Notes under the pieces: generated by a model | What the model was told of the DNA's origin: nothing | What the model saw: the letters and a program-made list of their open reading frames with translations, nothing else | Databases searched by the model: none | DNA from: Prevotellaceae bacterium | GTDB lineage: Bacteria; Bacteroidota; Bacteroidia; Bacteroidales; Bacteroidaceae | NCBI GenBank assembly: GCA_031262995.1 | Contig: JAISGR010000052.1 | Location: forward strand, 1 to 38,236 | Direction: 5' to 3' | DNA: 38,236 bases | Made by a program: the position numbers and the translations under genes | Part shown: in pieces, positions 17,275 to 25,869 of the stretch | How the letters are laid out: the number at the start of each line of letters is the position of its first letter | Position numbering within the stretch: the stretch's first letter is position 1

Positions 17275-18220
17275 AAACCGCTACCTCTATCACCTCATCG
17301 CCCTTGCTGCCGTTACGGTGTGGGGGCTGACCTTCATTTCGACCAAGAAGCTCATTCAGTTCGGCATCACCCCCGAAGAGATCTTTGTGCTCCGCTTCCT
17401 CGTAGCCTACGCGGGCATTTGGGTCTTGGCGCTATTCCCCGCCCGCGGCGCCTCGCCCCGGCAGCCGGCGTCGGCAGCCGGACAGGTCGACTCCCCCCGC
17501 CGTTTGTGGGCAGCTTCGTGGAAAGACGAACTGCTGCTGTTGCTGGGCGGCATCACGGGCGGTTCCGTCTATTTCTGGGCGGAGAATACGGCATTGAGCT
17601 ATACGCAAGCCACCAACGTGTCGTTCATTGTCTGCACGGCTCCCCTCTACACGGCGCTGCTCTCCCTGCTGATAGAGCGGAAGGAGCGGGCTACGCTGCC
17701 CTTGCTGTTCGGCTCGCTGCTGGCAGTGGTCGGCATGGGGCTGGTGGTCTACAACGGGCAGTTCGTGCTGAAACTGTCGCCGCTGGGCGACATCCTCTCC
17801 CTGACCGCCGCATTGGTCTGGGCTTGTTACAGCCTGATTATGCGGCGCATGAGCGACCGTTACCACACGCTCTTCATCACCCGGAAGATATTCTTTTACG
17901 GCATCCTCACCATCCTTCCCACCTTTATCTACAAGCCGTGGAGCGCAGGGATGTCGTTGCTCGTGCAGCCCGCCATCCTCTTCAACCTGCTGTTTCTGGG
18001 CGTGCTGGCATCGCTGGTGTGCTATGCCGCATGGAACCTGGTGCTCCGGCAGCTCGGCACGGTACGCGCTTCCAATTACATCTACCTGAATCCGGTCTTC
18101 ACCCTGCTGGGGTCGGCGCTCTGGCTGAGCGAACAGATCACGGCAACGGCGCTGCTGGGAGCAGGGTGTATCTTGGCAGGGGTGTACTGGGCAGGGAAAC
18201 GGGGAGGAAATCAATCGTAA
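17264..18220 (+). CDS. DMT-family transporter (EamA)
   Basis: Ten-TM pattern; LAAVTVWGLTFISTKKLIQFGITPEEIFVLRFLVAY, YLNPVFTLLGSALWLSEQIT. Confidence 0.92.
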   Translation: MMNRNRYLYHLIALAAVTVWGLTFISTKKLIQFGITPEEIFVLRFLVAYAGIWVLALFPARGASPRQPASAAGQVDSPRRLWAASWKDELLLLLGGITGGSVYFWAENTALSYTQATNVSFIVCTAPLYTALLSLLIERKERATLPLLFGSLLAVVGMGLVVYNGQFVLKLSPLGDILSLTAALVWACYSLIMRRMSDRYHTLFITRKIFFYGILTILPTFIYKPWSAGMSLLVQPAILFNLLFLGVLASLVCYAAWNLVLRQLGTVRASNYIYLNPVFTLLGSALWLSEQITATALLGAGCILAGVYWAGKRGGNQS

Positions 18221-18224
18221 ACAA

Positions 18225-18522
18225 ACGTGAGTTCGACCTAAGCCACGGGCTGAAGGAGATCGACGCCACTACTGTCCCGCTACCTTGATATGACTATATC
18301 ACGGTGCTTGATATGACTATATCACGGTGTTTGATATGACTATATCACGGTGTTTGATATGACTATATCACGGTGTTTGATATGACTATATCACGGTGAT
18401 TGATATGACCATATCAAAGTGTTTGATATGACTATATCAAAGCCATCTGCTAAGGTGGGGCGCACTTACGCTACGGAAGAGGTACATGGTCGGCATTACC
18501 CTTTCTTATATCGAACTTACGT
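18225..18522. mobile_element. MITE-like non-autonomous element with internal 23-bp minisatellite
   Basis: Terminal inverted repeats ACGTGAGTTCGACCTAAG (18225-18242) / CTTATATCGAACTTACGT (18505-18522), 15/18 matching; flanked by TAAACAA at 18218-18224 and 18523-18529; related sequence at 38126-38236 (inverted) and 189 onward. Confidence 0.75.
18285..18445. repeat. 23-bp tandem array x7 (ttgatatgactatatcacggtgt)
   Basis: Unit starts at 18285, 18308, 18331, 18354, 18377, 18400, 18423; each has dyad TGATAT-gact-ATATCA (one unit gacc). Confidence 0.97.
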
Positions 18523-18540
18523 TAAACAACAGGCATTCGA

Positions 18541-18580
18541 CCTTTTGTCACCTCTGACAAAGACCTTTTGTCGCCTCCTA
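18541..18580. repeat. 23-bp repeat x2 (ccttttgtcacctctgacaaaga), second unit truncated at the HHH gene stop codon
   Basis: ccttttgtc at 18541 and 18564; dyad TTTGTC-acctct-GACAAA. Confidence 0.65.
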
Positions 18581-19507
18581 CCGGAAGCAGACGTAATGAC
18601 TGATCCGTTCCAGCGCTTCGGGCGTGAACTCCTCGTAGAGCGTGAACGGTTTCAGGCTGTTGAGCGCACCGTGCTTCTTGCGATATTCCACGATGGCGCG
18701 TGCCTGATAGAAATTGATGTAGGGATGTGCGCGCAGTCGGTCTACGCCTGCCTTGTTGAGGTTGATGCGGCGGATGGCGCTGTCCGACACCACGAACCAA
18801 CCCTTCAACGCTTCGTCGTTCAGCCGGATTTCCCGCAGTTGCTCCGTCCGGTAATACCCGCCCAGCTGCTGTCGGTAGCCCACGATGAGGCGGGCGATGC
18901 CGCTGCCGATGCCGGGAATCTTCTTCAGTTCGGTCGTGTCGGCGCTGTTCAGGTCGACAAGGGTGCCTTCGGGGTATTTCTCTGTCGCGGCAACCCGTGG
19001 CATCGGCGTATAGAGCGCATTGTCCGAGGAATCGCCGCGCAGCCGGCGTGAAGCCGAATCGTTGTGGGCGATGTATAAATAAGGTGCCAGCGTGCGGTAC
19101 CTCTCTTCGTCCATGCCGTATATCTTTTTGAAATCTTCGGCTTTCTTGAACTTGCCCCCTTTGGCGCGGTAGCGCAGGATGTTGCGTGCCATCCAGGCGG
19201 GTATTCCCAACCGGCGGAGCGACACGGAATCGGCGCTGTTGGGGTCGAAAGGGGCAAGCACAGGCGGGTCGGGCTTGGGCGGGCGACGCCATCCGGCAGC
19301 GGCGTCATGGCCTCTTGCCCGCGTCTCCAACTGCTGCATGGAATCGGCGAAAGACCGAAAGGCAATCTCCCGCTCCCGTGAAGCGACAGCCGCTTTGTGC
19401 TGCCGGTGCGACAGCCAACCGCCGACCACCAGCAGCACGCCCGTCAGCAGCGCCAACAGCAAGATGCCGCGCCGTTGATTGCGCGTGTAGTACAGGAACT
19501 CTCTCAT
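18578..19507 (-). CDS. Helix-hairpin-helix domain protein (ComEA-like), membrane-anchored
   Basis: N-terminal TM; repeated HhH motifs FDPNSADSVSLRRLGIPAWMARNILRYRAKGG and VDLNSADTTELKKIPGIGSGIARLIVGYRQQLGGY. Confidence 0.88.
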   Translation of the reverse strand: MREFLYYTRNQRRGILLLALLTGVLLVVGGWLSHRQHKAAVASREREIAFRSFADSMQQLETRARGHDAAAGWRRPPKPDPPVLAPFDPNSADSVSLRRLGIPAWMARNILRYRAKGGKFKKAEDFKKIYGMDEERYRTLAPYLYIAHNDSASRRLRGDSSDNALYTPMPRVAATEKYPEGTLVDLNSADTTELKKIPGIGSGIARLIVGYRQQLGGYYRTEQLREIRLNDEALKGWFVVSDSAIRRINLNKAGVDRLRAHPYINFYQARAIVEYRKKHGALNSLKPFTLYEEFTPEALERISHYVCFR

Positions 19508-19516
19508 CGGTAACGG

Positions 19517-20881
19517 TTACAGCAAACCCAGCTCGTTGACAAAGATGCAGGCAATGCCGAGCGGCGCAAGGTACTTCAGGATGAACACAATCAACCGATA
19601 GACCGGCAACCGGAGCGTGCCGTCGTTGGTCAGCTCGGCACGCACCACACGCTTGTCGAGGTACCATCCCACAAAGAGAGAGATAAAGAATCCGCCGACG
19701 GGAAGCAACACCTTGGCAGTGACATAATCGAACAGGTCGAACAGCGTCAGTCCGAATATCGTATATCCCCTGCCCACTCCCAGCGACATGGAGCAGCCGG
19801 CAGCCAACACGACACATACGGCAGTGACCCATACCGCCGCCCGCTTGCGGGTGAGACCGTAGCGTTCGTGCAGGTACGACGTGGCTACCTCGTGCAGCGA
19901 GATGGTGGAGGTGAGCGCTGCCAGCGCCAGCAACAGGTAGAACATCACCGAGAAGAGATACGCCAGCACCGGCACATCGCCGAAGGCTTGCTGGAACACG
20001 TTGGGAAGCGTGATGAAGACCAATCCCGAACCCGAATCGGGCTGAACCCCTACCGCAAACGCCGCCGGGAAGATGATAAAGCCGGAGAGGATAGCCACCA
20101 GCGTATCGATCATGCCGACCGAGAAGGCGGTCTTTGTCAGGTTGGTCTCTTTCTTGAAGTATGAGCCGTAGGTGATGAGCACCCCCATCCCCACGCTCAG
20201 CGAGAAGAACGCCTGTCCCATGGCGCCCAGAAAGACATCGCTGTTGACCTTGCTGAAATCGGGCTTGAGCAGGAACGTCAGTCCGGCGCCGGCGCCCGGC
20301 AGCGACACGGCGCAGACAGCCAGCAGCAACATCAGCAGGAAGAGCGTGGGCATCATGATTTTCGACGACCGCTCGATGCCCTTCTCCACGCCGCGCACAA
20401 TGATGAAGTGGGTGAGCAGCAGGAAGACGACCGCCCAGACCACCGGTCGCCACGAGTGGGTGGTGAAGGCGTTGAACGAACCGATAAAGTCTTCCGCCTG
20501 CTTACCGGCAAAGCTGTTGGTCACAGCTTCGCCGATGTACTCCAGCGTCCAGCCTGCCACAACGGAGTAGTAGCTCAGGATGAGGATGCCGGTAAGCACG
20601 CCTGCCAAGCCGATCCACTTCCAGGGGGTGCCCGGCGCCAGCTTCTGAAAAGCGTTGCCGGTGTTGGCGCGTGCCCGTCTGCCTATCACCAGCTCAGCCA
20701 GCATAATAGGGATGCCCAGCGCCAATACGCAGCCCAGATAGACCAATATAAAGGCAGCGCCGCCATGATTACCCGCCTCGTACGGGAATCGCCAGATGTT
20801 ACCCAGTCCCACTGCCGAACCGGCAGAAGCCAGTATCACGCCCAGTTTGGAGCTGAATCCGGCTCTTTCTTTTTTCTCCAT
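19517..20881 (-). CDS. Sodium-dependent transporter (NSS/SNF family)
   Basis: LGVILASAGSAVGLGNIWRFPYEAGNHGGAAFILVYL; start MEKKERAGF at 20881. Confidence 0.95.
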   Translation of the reverse strand: MEKKERAGFSSKLGVILASAGSAVGLGNIWRFPYEAGNHGGAAFILVYLGCVLALGIPIMLAELVIGRRARANTGNAFQKLAPGTPWKWIGLAGVLTGILILSYYSVVAGWTLEYIGEAVTNSFAGKQAEDFIGSFNAFTTHSWRPVVWAVVFLLLTHFIIVRGVEKGIERSSKIMMPTLFLLMLLLAVCAVSLPGAGAGLTFLLKPDFSKVNSDVFLGAMGQAFFSLSVGMGVLITYGSYFKKETNLTKTAFSVGMIDTLVAILSGFIIFPAAFAVGVQPDSGSGLVFITLPNVFQQAFGDVPVLAYLFSVMFYLLLALAALTSTISLHEVATSYLHERYGLTRKRAAVWVTAVCVVLAAGCSMSLGVGRGYTIFGLTLFDLFDYVTAKVLLPVGGFFISLFVGWYLDKRVVRAELTNDGTLRLPVYRLIVFILKYLAPLGIACIFVNELGLL

Positions 20882-20907
20882 ATCTAACTGATTATGATTC
20901 AAAAACA

Positions 20908-20916
20908 TGCAAAAGT
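20908..20916 (-). promoter_or_regulatory. -7 element TAcTTTTGC (reverse strand) for the NSS transporter
   Basis: gcaaaagta on plus strand upstream of minus-strand ATG. Confidence 0.55.
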
Positions 20917-20970
20917 AGAATATTCTCTTTACTTTTGCGCGCATTTTGTGTATTTAATTGGAATCGGCGT

Positions 20971-21357
20971 ATGCTACGTTATATAAAGAAGTATCCGTTG
21001 TCGTTGCTTATCATTGCGACGGTGACTTATCTCTCATTCTTTCGTCCTCCCTCTGTCAGCTTGGTAAGCGTTGCCGGATTGGACAAGGTGGTGCACGTGT
21101 GCATGTACCTGGGCATGTCGGGCATGTTGTGGTTGGAGTTCCTGCGCCTGCACAAGCAAGACCAGACGCCGCTGTGGCACGTGTGGGTAGGCGCCTTTGT
21201 TTGTCCCGTTCTGTTCAGCGGCATGGTGGAGATACTGCAAGCCACACTCACTACCTATCGCGGCGGCGACTGGTTAGACTTTGCAGCCAACAGCACCGGC
21301 GCTGCTATCGCCTCGGCGATCGGCTATTGGGTGGTGCGACCGCGCATGATGAAGTAG
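20971..21357 (+). CDS. VanZ-like family membrane protein
   Basis: DKVVHVCMYLGMSGMLWLEF, EILQATLTTYRGGDWLDFAANSTGA. Confidence 0.88.
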   Translation: MLRYIKKYPLSLLIIATVTYLSFFRPPSVSLVSVAGLDKVVHVCMYLGMSGMLWLEFLRLHKQDQTPLWHVWVGAFVCPVLFSGMVEILQATLTTYRGGDWLDFAANSTGAAIASAIGYWVVRPRMMK

Positions 21358-21435
21358 CGCATAAGTAACGACACACCCTCCATTTGAAATCATCGAACGC
21401 ACATCATCGAATCCGGTTCTAAAACGAAGGATGCC

Positions 21436-21466
21436 TTTGCTGTTCTGAAATAGATATATACCTTTG
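21436..21466 (+). promoter_or_regulatory. Full consensus promoter TTTG-N19-TAccTTTG for thiamine pyrophosphokinase
   Basis: TTTG 21436-21439, TACCTTTG 21459-21466; ATG at 21474. Confidence 0.75.
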
Positions 21467-21473
21467 CCGCGCA

Positions 21474-22124
21474 ATGAAAACAGCACAAGAAGATACCGGT
21501 CGTTCTGCCGCAGTGATAGTAGCCAATGGCGACTACCCCGCGCATCCCCTCGCTTTACAGGCGCTGGCAGATGCCCCCTACGTGGTGTGCTGCGACGGCG
21601 GCGCCGACGGTTACATTGCCCGTGGCGGTGTGCCCGATGCGATTGTGGGCGACGGCGATTCACTCAGCGGCGAGAACCGCCGCAAGTATGCCCGCCTGAT
21701 TCACTGCGTGCCCGATCAGGAGACCAACGACCAGACCAAAGCCGTCCGCTACCTGCTGGACAACGGACGGCACCTCATCACTATCGTAGGCGCTACCGGC
21801 AAACGCGAAGACCATACCATCGGCAACGTCAGCTTGCTCATCGAATACATGCGGATGGGTGCACAGGTGCGCATGATTACCGATTACGGCATCTTCCTCC
21901 CCTGTCGCGACACCTGCACCTTCGACTGCCGGCAGGGACAGCAGTTCTCTATCTTCAACTTCACCGCCCGCGGACTGCGCGCCGACGGATTGGTCTATCC
22001 GCTAAGCGACTTCACCGGCTGGTGGCAAGGCACCCTTAACGAGTGCACCGGCGCCACCCTGACGGTACATGCGCAGGGTGAATACCTGGTGTTTCTGGTA
22101 CACAGTCCGCTGGATGCGTCATAG
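21474..22124 (+). CDS. Thiamine pyrophosphokinase
   Basis: VCCDGGADG, DAIVGDGDSLS, DQTKAVRYLL, GATGKREDHTIGNVSLL. Confidence 0.93.
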   Translation: MKTAQEDTGRSAAVIVANGDYPAHPLALQALADAPYVVCCDGGADGYIARGGVPDAIVGDGDSLSGENRRKYARLIHCVPDQETNDQTKAVRYLLDNGRHLITIVGATGKREDHTIGNVSLLIEYMRMGAQVRMITDYGIFLPCRDTCTFDCRQGQQFSIFNFTARGLRADGLVYPLSDFTGWWQGTLNECTGATLTVHAQGEYLVFLVHSPLDAS

Positions 22125-22172
22125 AAAAGCGAATCTTCGCAAATAGTATATACATCTTATAGAATTGACAGA

Positions 22173-24311
22173 ATGAACGTAAAACTCCTAATCGCCTTCG
22201 CCCTTTGCTGCTGCTTCGCGCCGGGCACTCGTGCCGACGAAGGCATGTGGATGCTGGGTAACCTCGACAAACCCACCCGCAAAGCCATGAAGGAACTTGG
22301 CTTGCAACTCTCACCCAACCAACTGTACAACCCCCGCAAGGCATCCCTGAAAGATGCCGTCGTGAGCTTCGGCGGATTCTGCTCGGGTGTGGTCGTGTCG
22401 TCCGACGGCTTGGTGCTGACCAACCACCACTGCGGATTCAGCAGCGTGCAGCAGCACTCGTCGGTGGCACACGACTACTTGCAAGACGGCTTCGTGGCAC
22501 GTACCCGCGCCGAGGAACTCCCCAACCCCGAACTCTATGTGCGCTTCCTGCTGAGCACGAAAGACGTGACAAAGCGCGTGCTCGCCGCCGTCAACCCCGG
22601 GATGAACGAGCAGGCACGCACGCAAGCCATCGACTCGGTGTCGCGCCTGATAGAAGACGAGGTGTCGTACAAGGACAGTACGCTGGTGGGCATTGTCGAC
22701 GCCTACTACGCAGGGAATGAGTTCTGGCTGTCGGTCTATCGCGATTACAACGATGTCCGGTTAGTGTTCGCCCCTCCGTCGTCGGTGGGCAAGTTCGGCT
22801 GGGATACCGACAACTGGGTATGGCCGCGCCACACGGGCGACTTCTCGGTGTTCCGCATCTATGCCGACAAGCACAACCAACCGGCAAACTACTCGCCCGA
22901 CAATGTGCCTTATCACCCCCGCTATGTGGTTCCCCTCTCCACCGACGGCTACCGCGAAGGCGACTTCTGCATGACCATCGGCTATCCGGGCAGCACCGAG
23001 CGCTATCTCTCCTCGTTCGGCATCGAAGAGATGATGACGGGCAACAATCAGGCACAGATAGATGTGCGCGGCGTCAAGCAAGCCATCTGGCAGCAGGCAA
23101 TGGAGGAGAACGACAGCATCCGCATCAAGTATGCCTCCAAATACGATGAAAGCAGCAATTATTGGAAGAACAGCATCGGTATGAACCGCGCCATCCGCAA
23201 GCTGCACCTGCTGGAGAAGAAGCGCGGCATGGAGGAGACGCTACGCAACTGGATACGCAATACACCTGCCGAACGTGCCCGACTGCTGCCGCTCTTCACC
23301 GACCTGGAGCTGGCTTACAAAAGCCGGAAGACGGTGAAACGTGCGCAAGCCTACTTCGAGGAGTCGTTCTTCTACGCACCCGAACTGCCGCAGCTGGCGC
23401 TGAAGATTCTCAACCTCGACCTCGAAGGGGGAGAGCAGGCGCTGACGGCAGCTGTCAAGGACATCCTGAATCAGTATGCCGACCTCGACATCAACCTCGA
23501 CAAGCAGGTCTTCACTGCCATGCTGAAAGCGTATCGCACGAAGGTGGAGCCTGCCTATCTGCCCGCATTCTACCAGACCATCGACACGCTCTACCAAGGC
23601 AACGACCAGGCATACATCGATTCGCTCTATGCCCGCACCACGCTTACCACACCGCTCGGCATGCAGCGCTTCGTGATGCAGGATTCGACCTTCAGCATCG
23701 TCGACGACCCGATGGTGACTGTGGCACTCGACCTGCTGATGAGCTACTTCGATATGAACAACCTCCAGCACAATGCCAACGAGGACGTGGAACAGGGCGA
23801 ACGGCAACTCAATGCTGCCGTCAGACGCATGTATGCCGCCCGTAACTTCTACCCCGACGCCAACAGCACCATGCGCCTCAGCTTCGGAACGGTGGCAAGC
23901 TATGCCCCCTTCGACGGCGCCCGATACAATTACTTCACCACGCCCGCCGGTATCCTCGAGAAGAACCGCGAACACGTCGGCGACCGCGACTATTACCTGC
24001 AACCGGCGCTCCGCTCACTGCTCGCGTCGCAGGAGGCAAGCAACCTGCACGTCTGCTTCATCACCAACAACGACATTACGGGAGGCAACTCGGGCAGCGC
24101 CATGTTCAATGCCCGCGGCGAGCTGCTCGGACTGGCTTTCGACGGCAACTGGGAGGCAATGAGCAGCGACATACAGTACGATGCGGCTCGCCAACGCTGC
24201 ATCGGCGTGGACATCCGATACGTGCTCTTCATCATGGAGAAGTACGCAAAAGCCGAAGCGCTGGTGAAGGAGATGCGCATAAACCCGCCCCGCAATGGAT
24301 GGCTCCAGTAG
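22173..24311 (+). CDS. S46-family dipeptidyl peptidase (DPP7-like)
   Basis: DEGMWMLGNL, TNHHCGFSSVQQHSS (catalytic His), DNWVWPRHTGDFSVFR (Asp region), NNDITGGNSGSAMFNARGELLGLAFDGNWEAM (catalytic Ser). Confidence 0.95.
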   Translation: MNVKLLIAFALCCCFAPGTRADEGMWMLGNLDKPTRKAMKELGLQLSPNQLYNPRKASLKDAVVSFGGFCSGVVVSSDGLVLTNHHCGFSSVQQHSSVAHDYLQDGFVARTRAEELPNPELYVRFLLSTKDVTKRVLAAVNPGMNEQARTQAIDSVSRLIEDEVSYKDSTLVGIVDAYYAGNEFWLSVYRDYNDVRLVFAPPSSVGKFGWDTDNWVWPRHTGDFSVFRIYADKHNQPANYSPDNVPYHPRYVVPLSTDGYREGDFCMTIGYPGSTERYLSSFGIEEMMTGNNQAQIDVRGVKQAIWQQAMEENDSIRIKYASKYDESSNYWKNSIGMNRAIRKLHLLEKKRGMEETLRNWIRNTPAERARLLPLFTDLELAYKSRKTVKRAQAYFEESFFYAPELPQLALKILNLDLEGGEQALTAAVKDILNQYADLDINLDKQVFTAMLKAYRTKVEPAYLPAFYQTIDTLYQGNDQAYIDSLYARTTLTTPLGMQRFVMQDSTFSIVDDPMVTVALDLLMSYFDMNNLQHNANEDVEQGERQLNAAVRRMYAARNFYPDANSTMRLSFGTVASYAPFDGARYNYFTTPAGILEKNREHVGDRDYYLQPALRSLLASQEASNLHVCFITNNDITGGNSGSAMFNARGELLGLAFDGNWEAMSSDIQYDAARQRCIGVDIRYVLFIMEKYAKAEALVKEMRINPPRNGWLQ

Positions 24312-24353
24312 AAAAGTCACTATATTTGTGCACTCAATCAGATAAATAGCAAT

Positions 24354-24644
24354 ATGGAAACAATGAATTTAGAGCTGGAACGCCGCAAGATAGTCCGTCA
24401 ACTGCTTGACGTAGGCGATAAGAATGATTTGAATGAGATAGACAAATGCTTCGACCCGGAGACCGATGCAGCGTATGAAGCATTCTTGAAGGCACACATT
24501 CCCGGCATACCTTGCGGCATTGAAGCGCTGCATGGGGTGGCTGCCGATTTCGAAAAGGAGTTGGCTACGGGCAAGGTGAAAGGAAAGCCATGGGAGGAAT
24601 TTGAACGCGAACTGCTTGAAAAGTATCCGGATTTATGCGAGTAA
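24354..24644 (+). CDS. Putative antitoxin of ParE-type toxin-antitoxin pair
   Basis: 96 aa, charged, stop overlaps the start of the ParE-like gene. Confidence 0.65.
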   Translation: METMNLELERRKIVRQLLDVGDKNDLNEIDKCFDPETDAAYEAFLKAHIPGIPCGIEALHGVAADFEKELATGKVKGKPWEEFERELLEKYPDLCE

Positions 24645-24967
24645 TCATCAGTGAGGCGGTAGAGCGGCAAATCAATATTGTATTTGAATATGGAACGCAA
24701 ACATTTGGGAAGCGGACAGCAGAACGATTAAGAAAAAGCATATATCTCCAGATAAAGCGTCTCACAGAGCACCCGCGTATAGGACACCGGGAATTTCTAC
24801 TGGAAGGACATGTGGTGGTCTATCGTTCTTTGGTCGTACATAAGCATTATAAGGTTATCTATCACATTGATGAAGAGAAGCAGATTCTGTACATCGTTGC
24901 CTTGTGGGACACCCGCCGTAATCCTGCTTCTTTGGTACACGCTGTCATAACCCAACATAACAAGTAG
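24635..24967 (+). CDS. RelE/ParE-family toxin
   Basis: SEAVERQINIVFEYGTQTFGKRTAERLRKSI...VYRSLVVHKHYKVIYHIDEEKQILYIVALWDTRRNP. Confidence 0.88.
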   Translation: MRVIISEAVERQINIVFEYGTQTFGKRTAERLRKSIYLQIKRLTEHPRIGHREFLLEGHVVVYRSLVVHKHYKVIYHIDEEKQILYIVALWDTRRNPASLVHAVITQHNK

Positions 24968-24972
24968 CAATT

Positions 24973-25128
24973 ATGGAGAATCAGGAGAATACAATAGATG
25001 CCATACGCAACAGAATCATAGAAAAGATATATCGCATAGATGATATCAAGATGTTGAGAAAGATAGGAGCAATGATTGACGAGATCATCCGAAAGGAGAA
25101 AGAGAAACAAAATAAAGAGATTAAATAG
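24973..25128 (+). CDS. Small ORF (51 aa) downstream of the toxin gene
   Basis: ATG 24973 to TAG 25126-25128: MENQENTIDAIRNRIIEKIYRIDDIKMLRKIGAMIDEIIRKEKEKQNKEIK; absent from the supplied ORF track. Confidence 0.5.
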   Translation: MENQENTIDAIRNRIIEKIYRIDDIKMLRKIGAMIDEIIRKEKEKQNKEIK

Positions 25129-25137
25129 CATAGACAG

Positions 25138-25863
25138 ATGAAAATAGCATTAATAGGTTACGGCAAGATGGGCAAGGAGATTGAACGGATTGCCCGGAAT
25201 CGCGGACACGAGATTGTCTGCATCATTGATATTGATAATCCCGAAGCGTTGGCATCCGAAGCCTTCCGTGCCGCCGACGTGGCAATCGAATTTACGAACC
25301 CTGCGAGCGCGTACGACAACTGCCTGAAAGCTTTCGCAGCCGGCGTCAAGGTGGTATCGGGAAGCACCGGCTGGATAGAGAACCACCGCGATGAAATGGC
25401 GGATTATTGCACGCGACAGGGCAAAACGCTCTTCTGGTCGTCCAATTTCAGCCTGGGCGTTGCCATCTTCTCGGCACTCAATACCTGTCTGGCAAAGATG
25501 ATGAACCGGTTCCCCGCCTACGACGTAAGCCTGACCGAAACCCACCACGTGCACAAGCTCGATGCGCCCAGCGGTACAGCCATCACCCTCGCGGAGAGCC
25601 TCCTTGCCAACCTCGACAGGAAGACCCGGTGGGTAAAAGAGGCTGCCGCTGCTCCCGACGAACTGCCCATCCACAGCATCCGCCAGGGTGAAGTGCCGGG
25701 CATACACACCATCCGTTACGAAAGCGAAGCCGACAGCATCAGCATCACGCACGATGCCAAGAACCGCAGCGGCTTTGCCCTGGGCGCAGTCCTTGCCGCC
25801 GAATATACTGCCGCGCACGAAGGGTTGCTGGGCATGAACGATTTATTCACCTTCTTAAACTGA
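25138..25863 (+). CDS. dapB: 4-hydroxy-tetrahydrodipicolinate reductase
   Basis: MKIALIGYGKMGKEIERIA, ETHHVHKLDAPSGTAITLAE. Confidence 0.95.
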   Translation: MKIALIGYGKMGKEIERIARNRGHEIVCIIDIDNPEALASEAFRAADVAIEFTNPASAYDNCLKAFAAGVKVVSGSTGWIENHRDEMADYCTRQGKTLFWSSNFSLGVAIFSALNTCLAKMMNRFPAYDVSLTETHHVHKLDAPSGTAITLAESLLANLDRKTRWVKEAAAAPDELPIHSIRQGEVPGIHTIRYESEADSISITHDAKNRSGFALGAVLAAEYTAAHEGLLGMNDLFTFLN

Positions 25864-25869
25864 CGCACC

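Noticed and set aside
18285-18445. CRISPR array
   Set aside because: Units are contiguous 23-mers without unique spacers, and no cas genes are in the window.
21360-21473. TPP riboswitch upstream of thiamine pyrophosphokinase
   Set aside because: No recognisable CUGAGA/THI-box core, and the promoter lies directly against the start codon.
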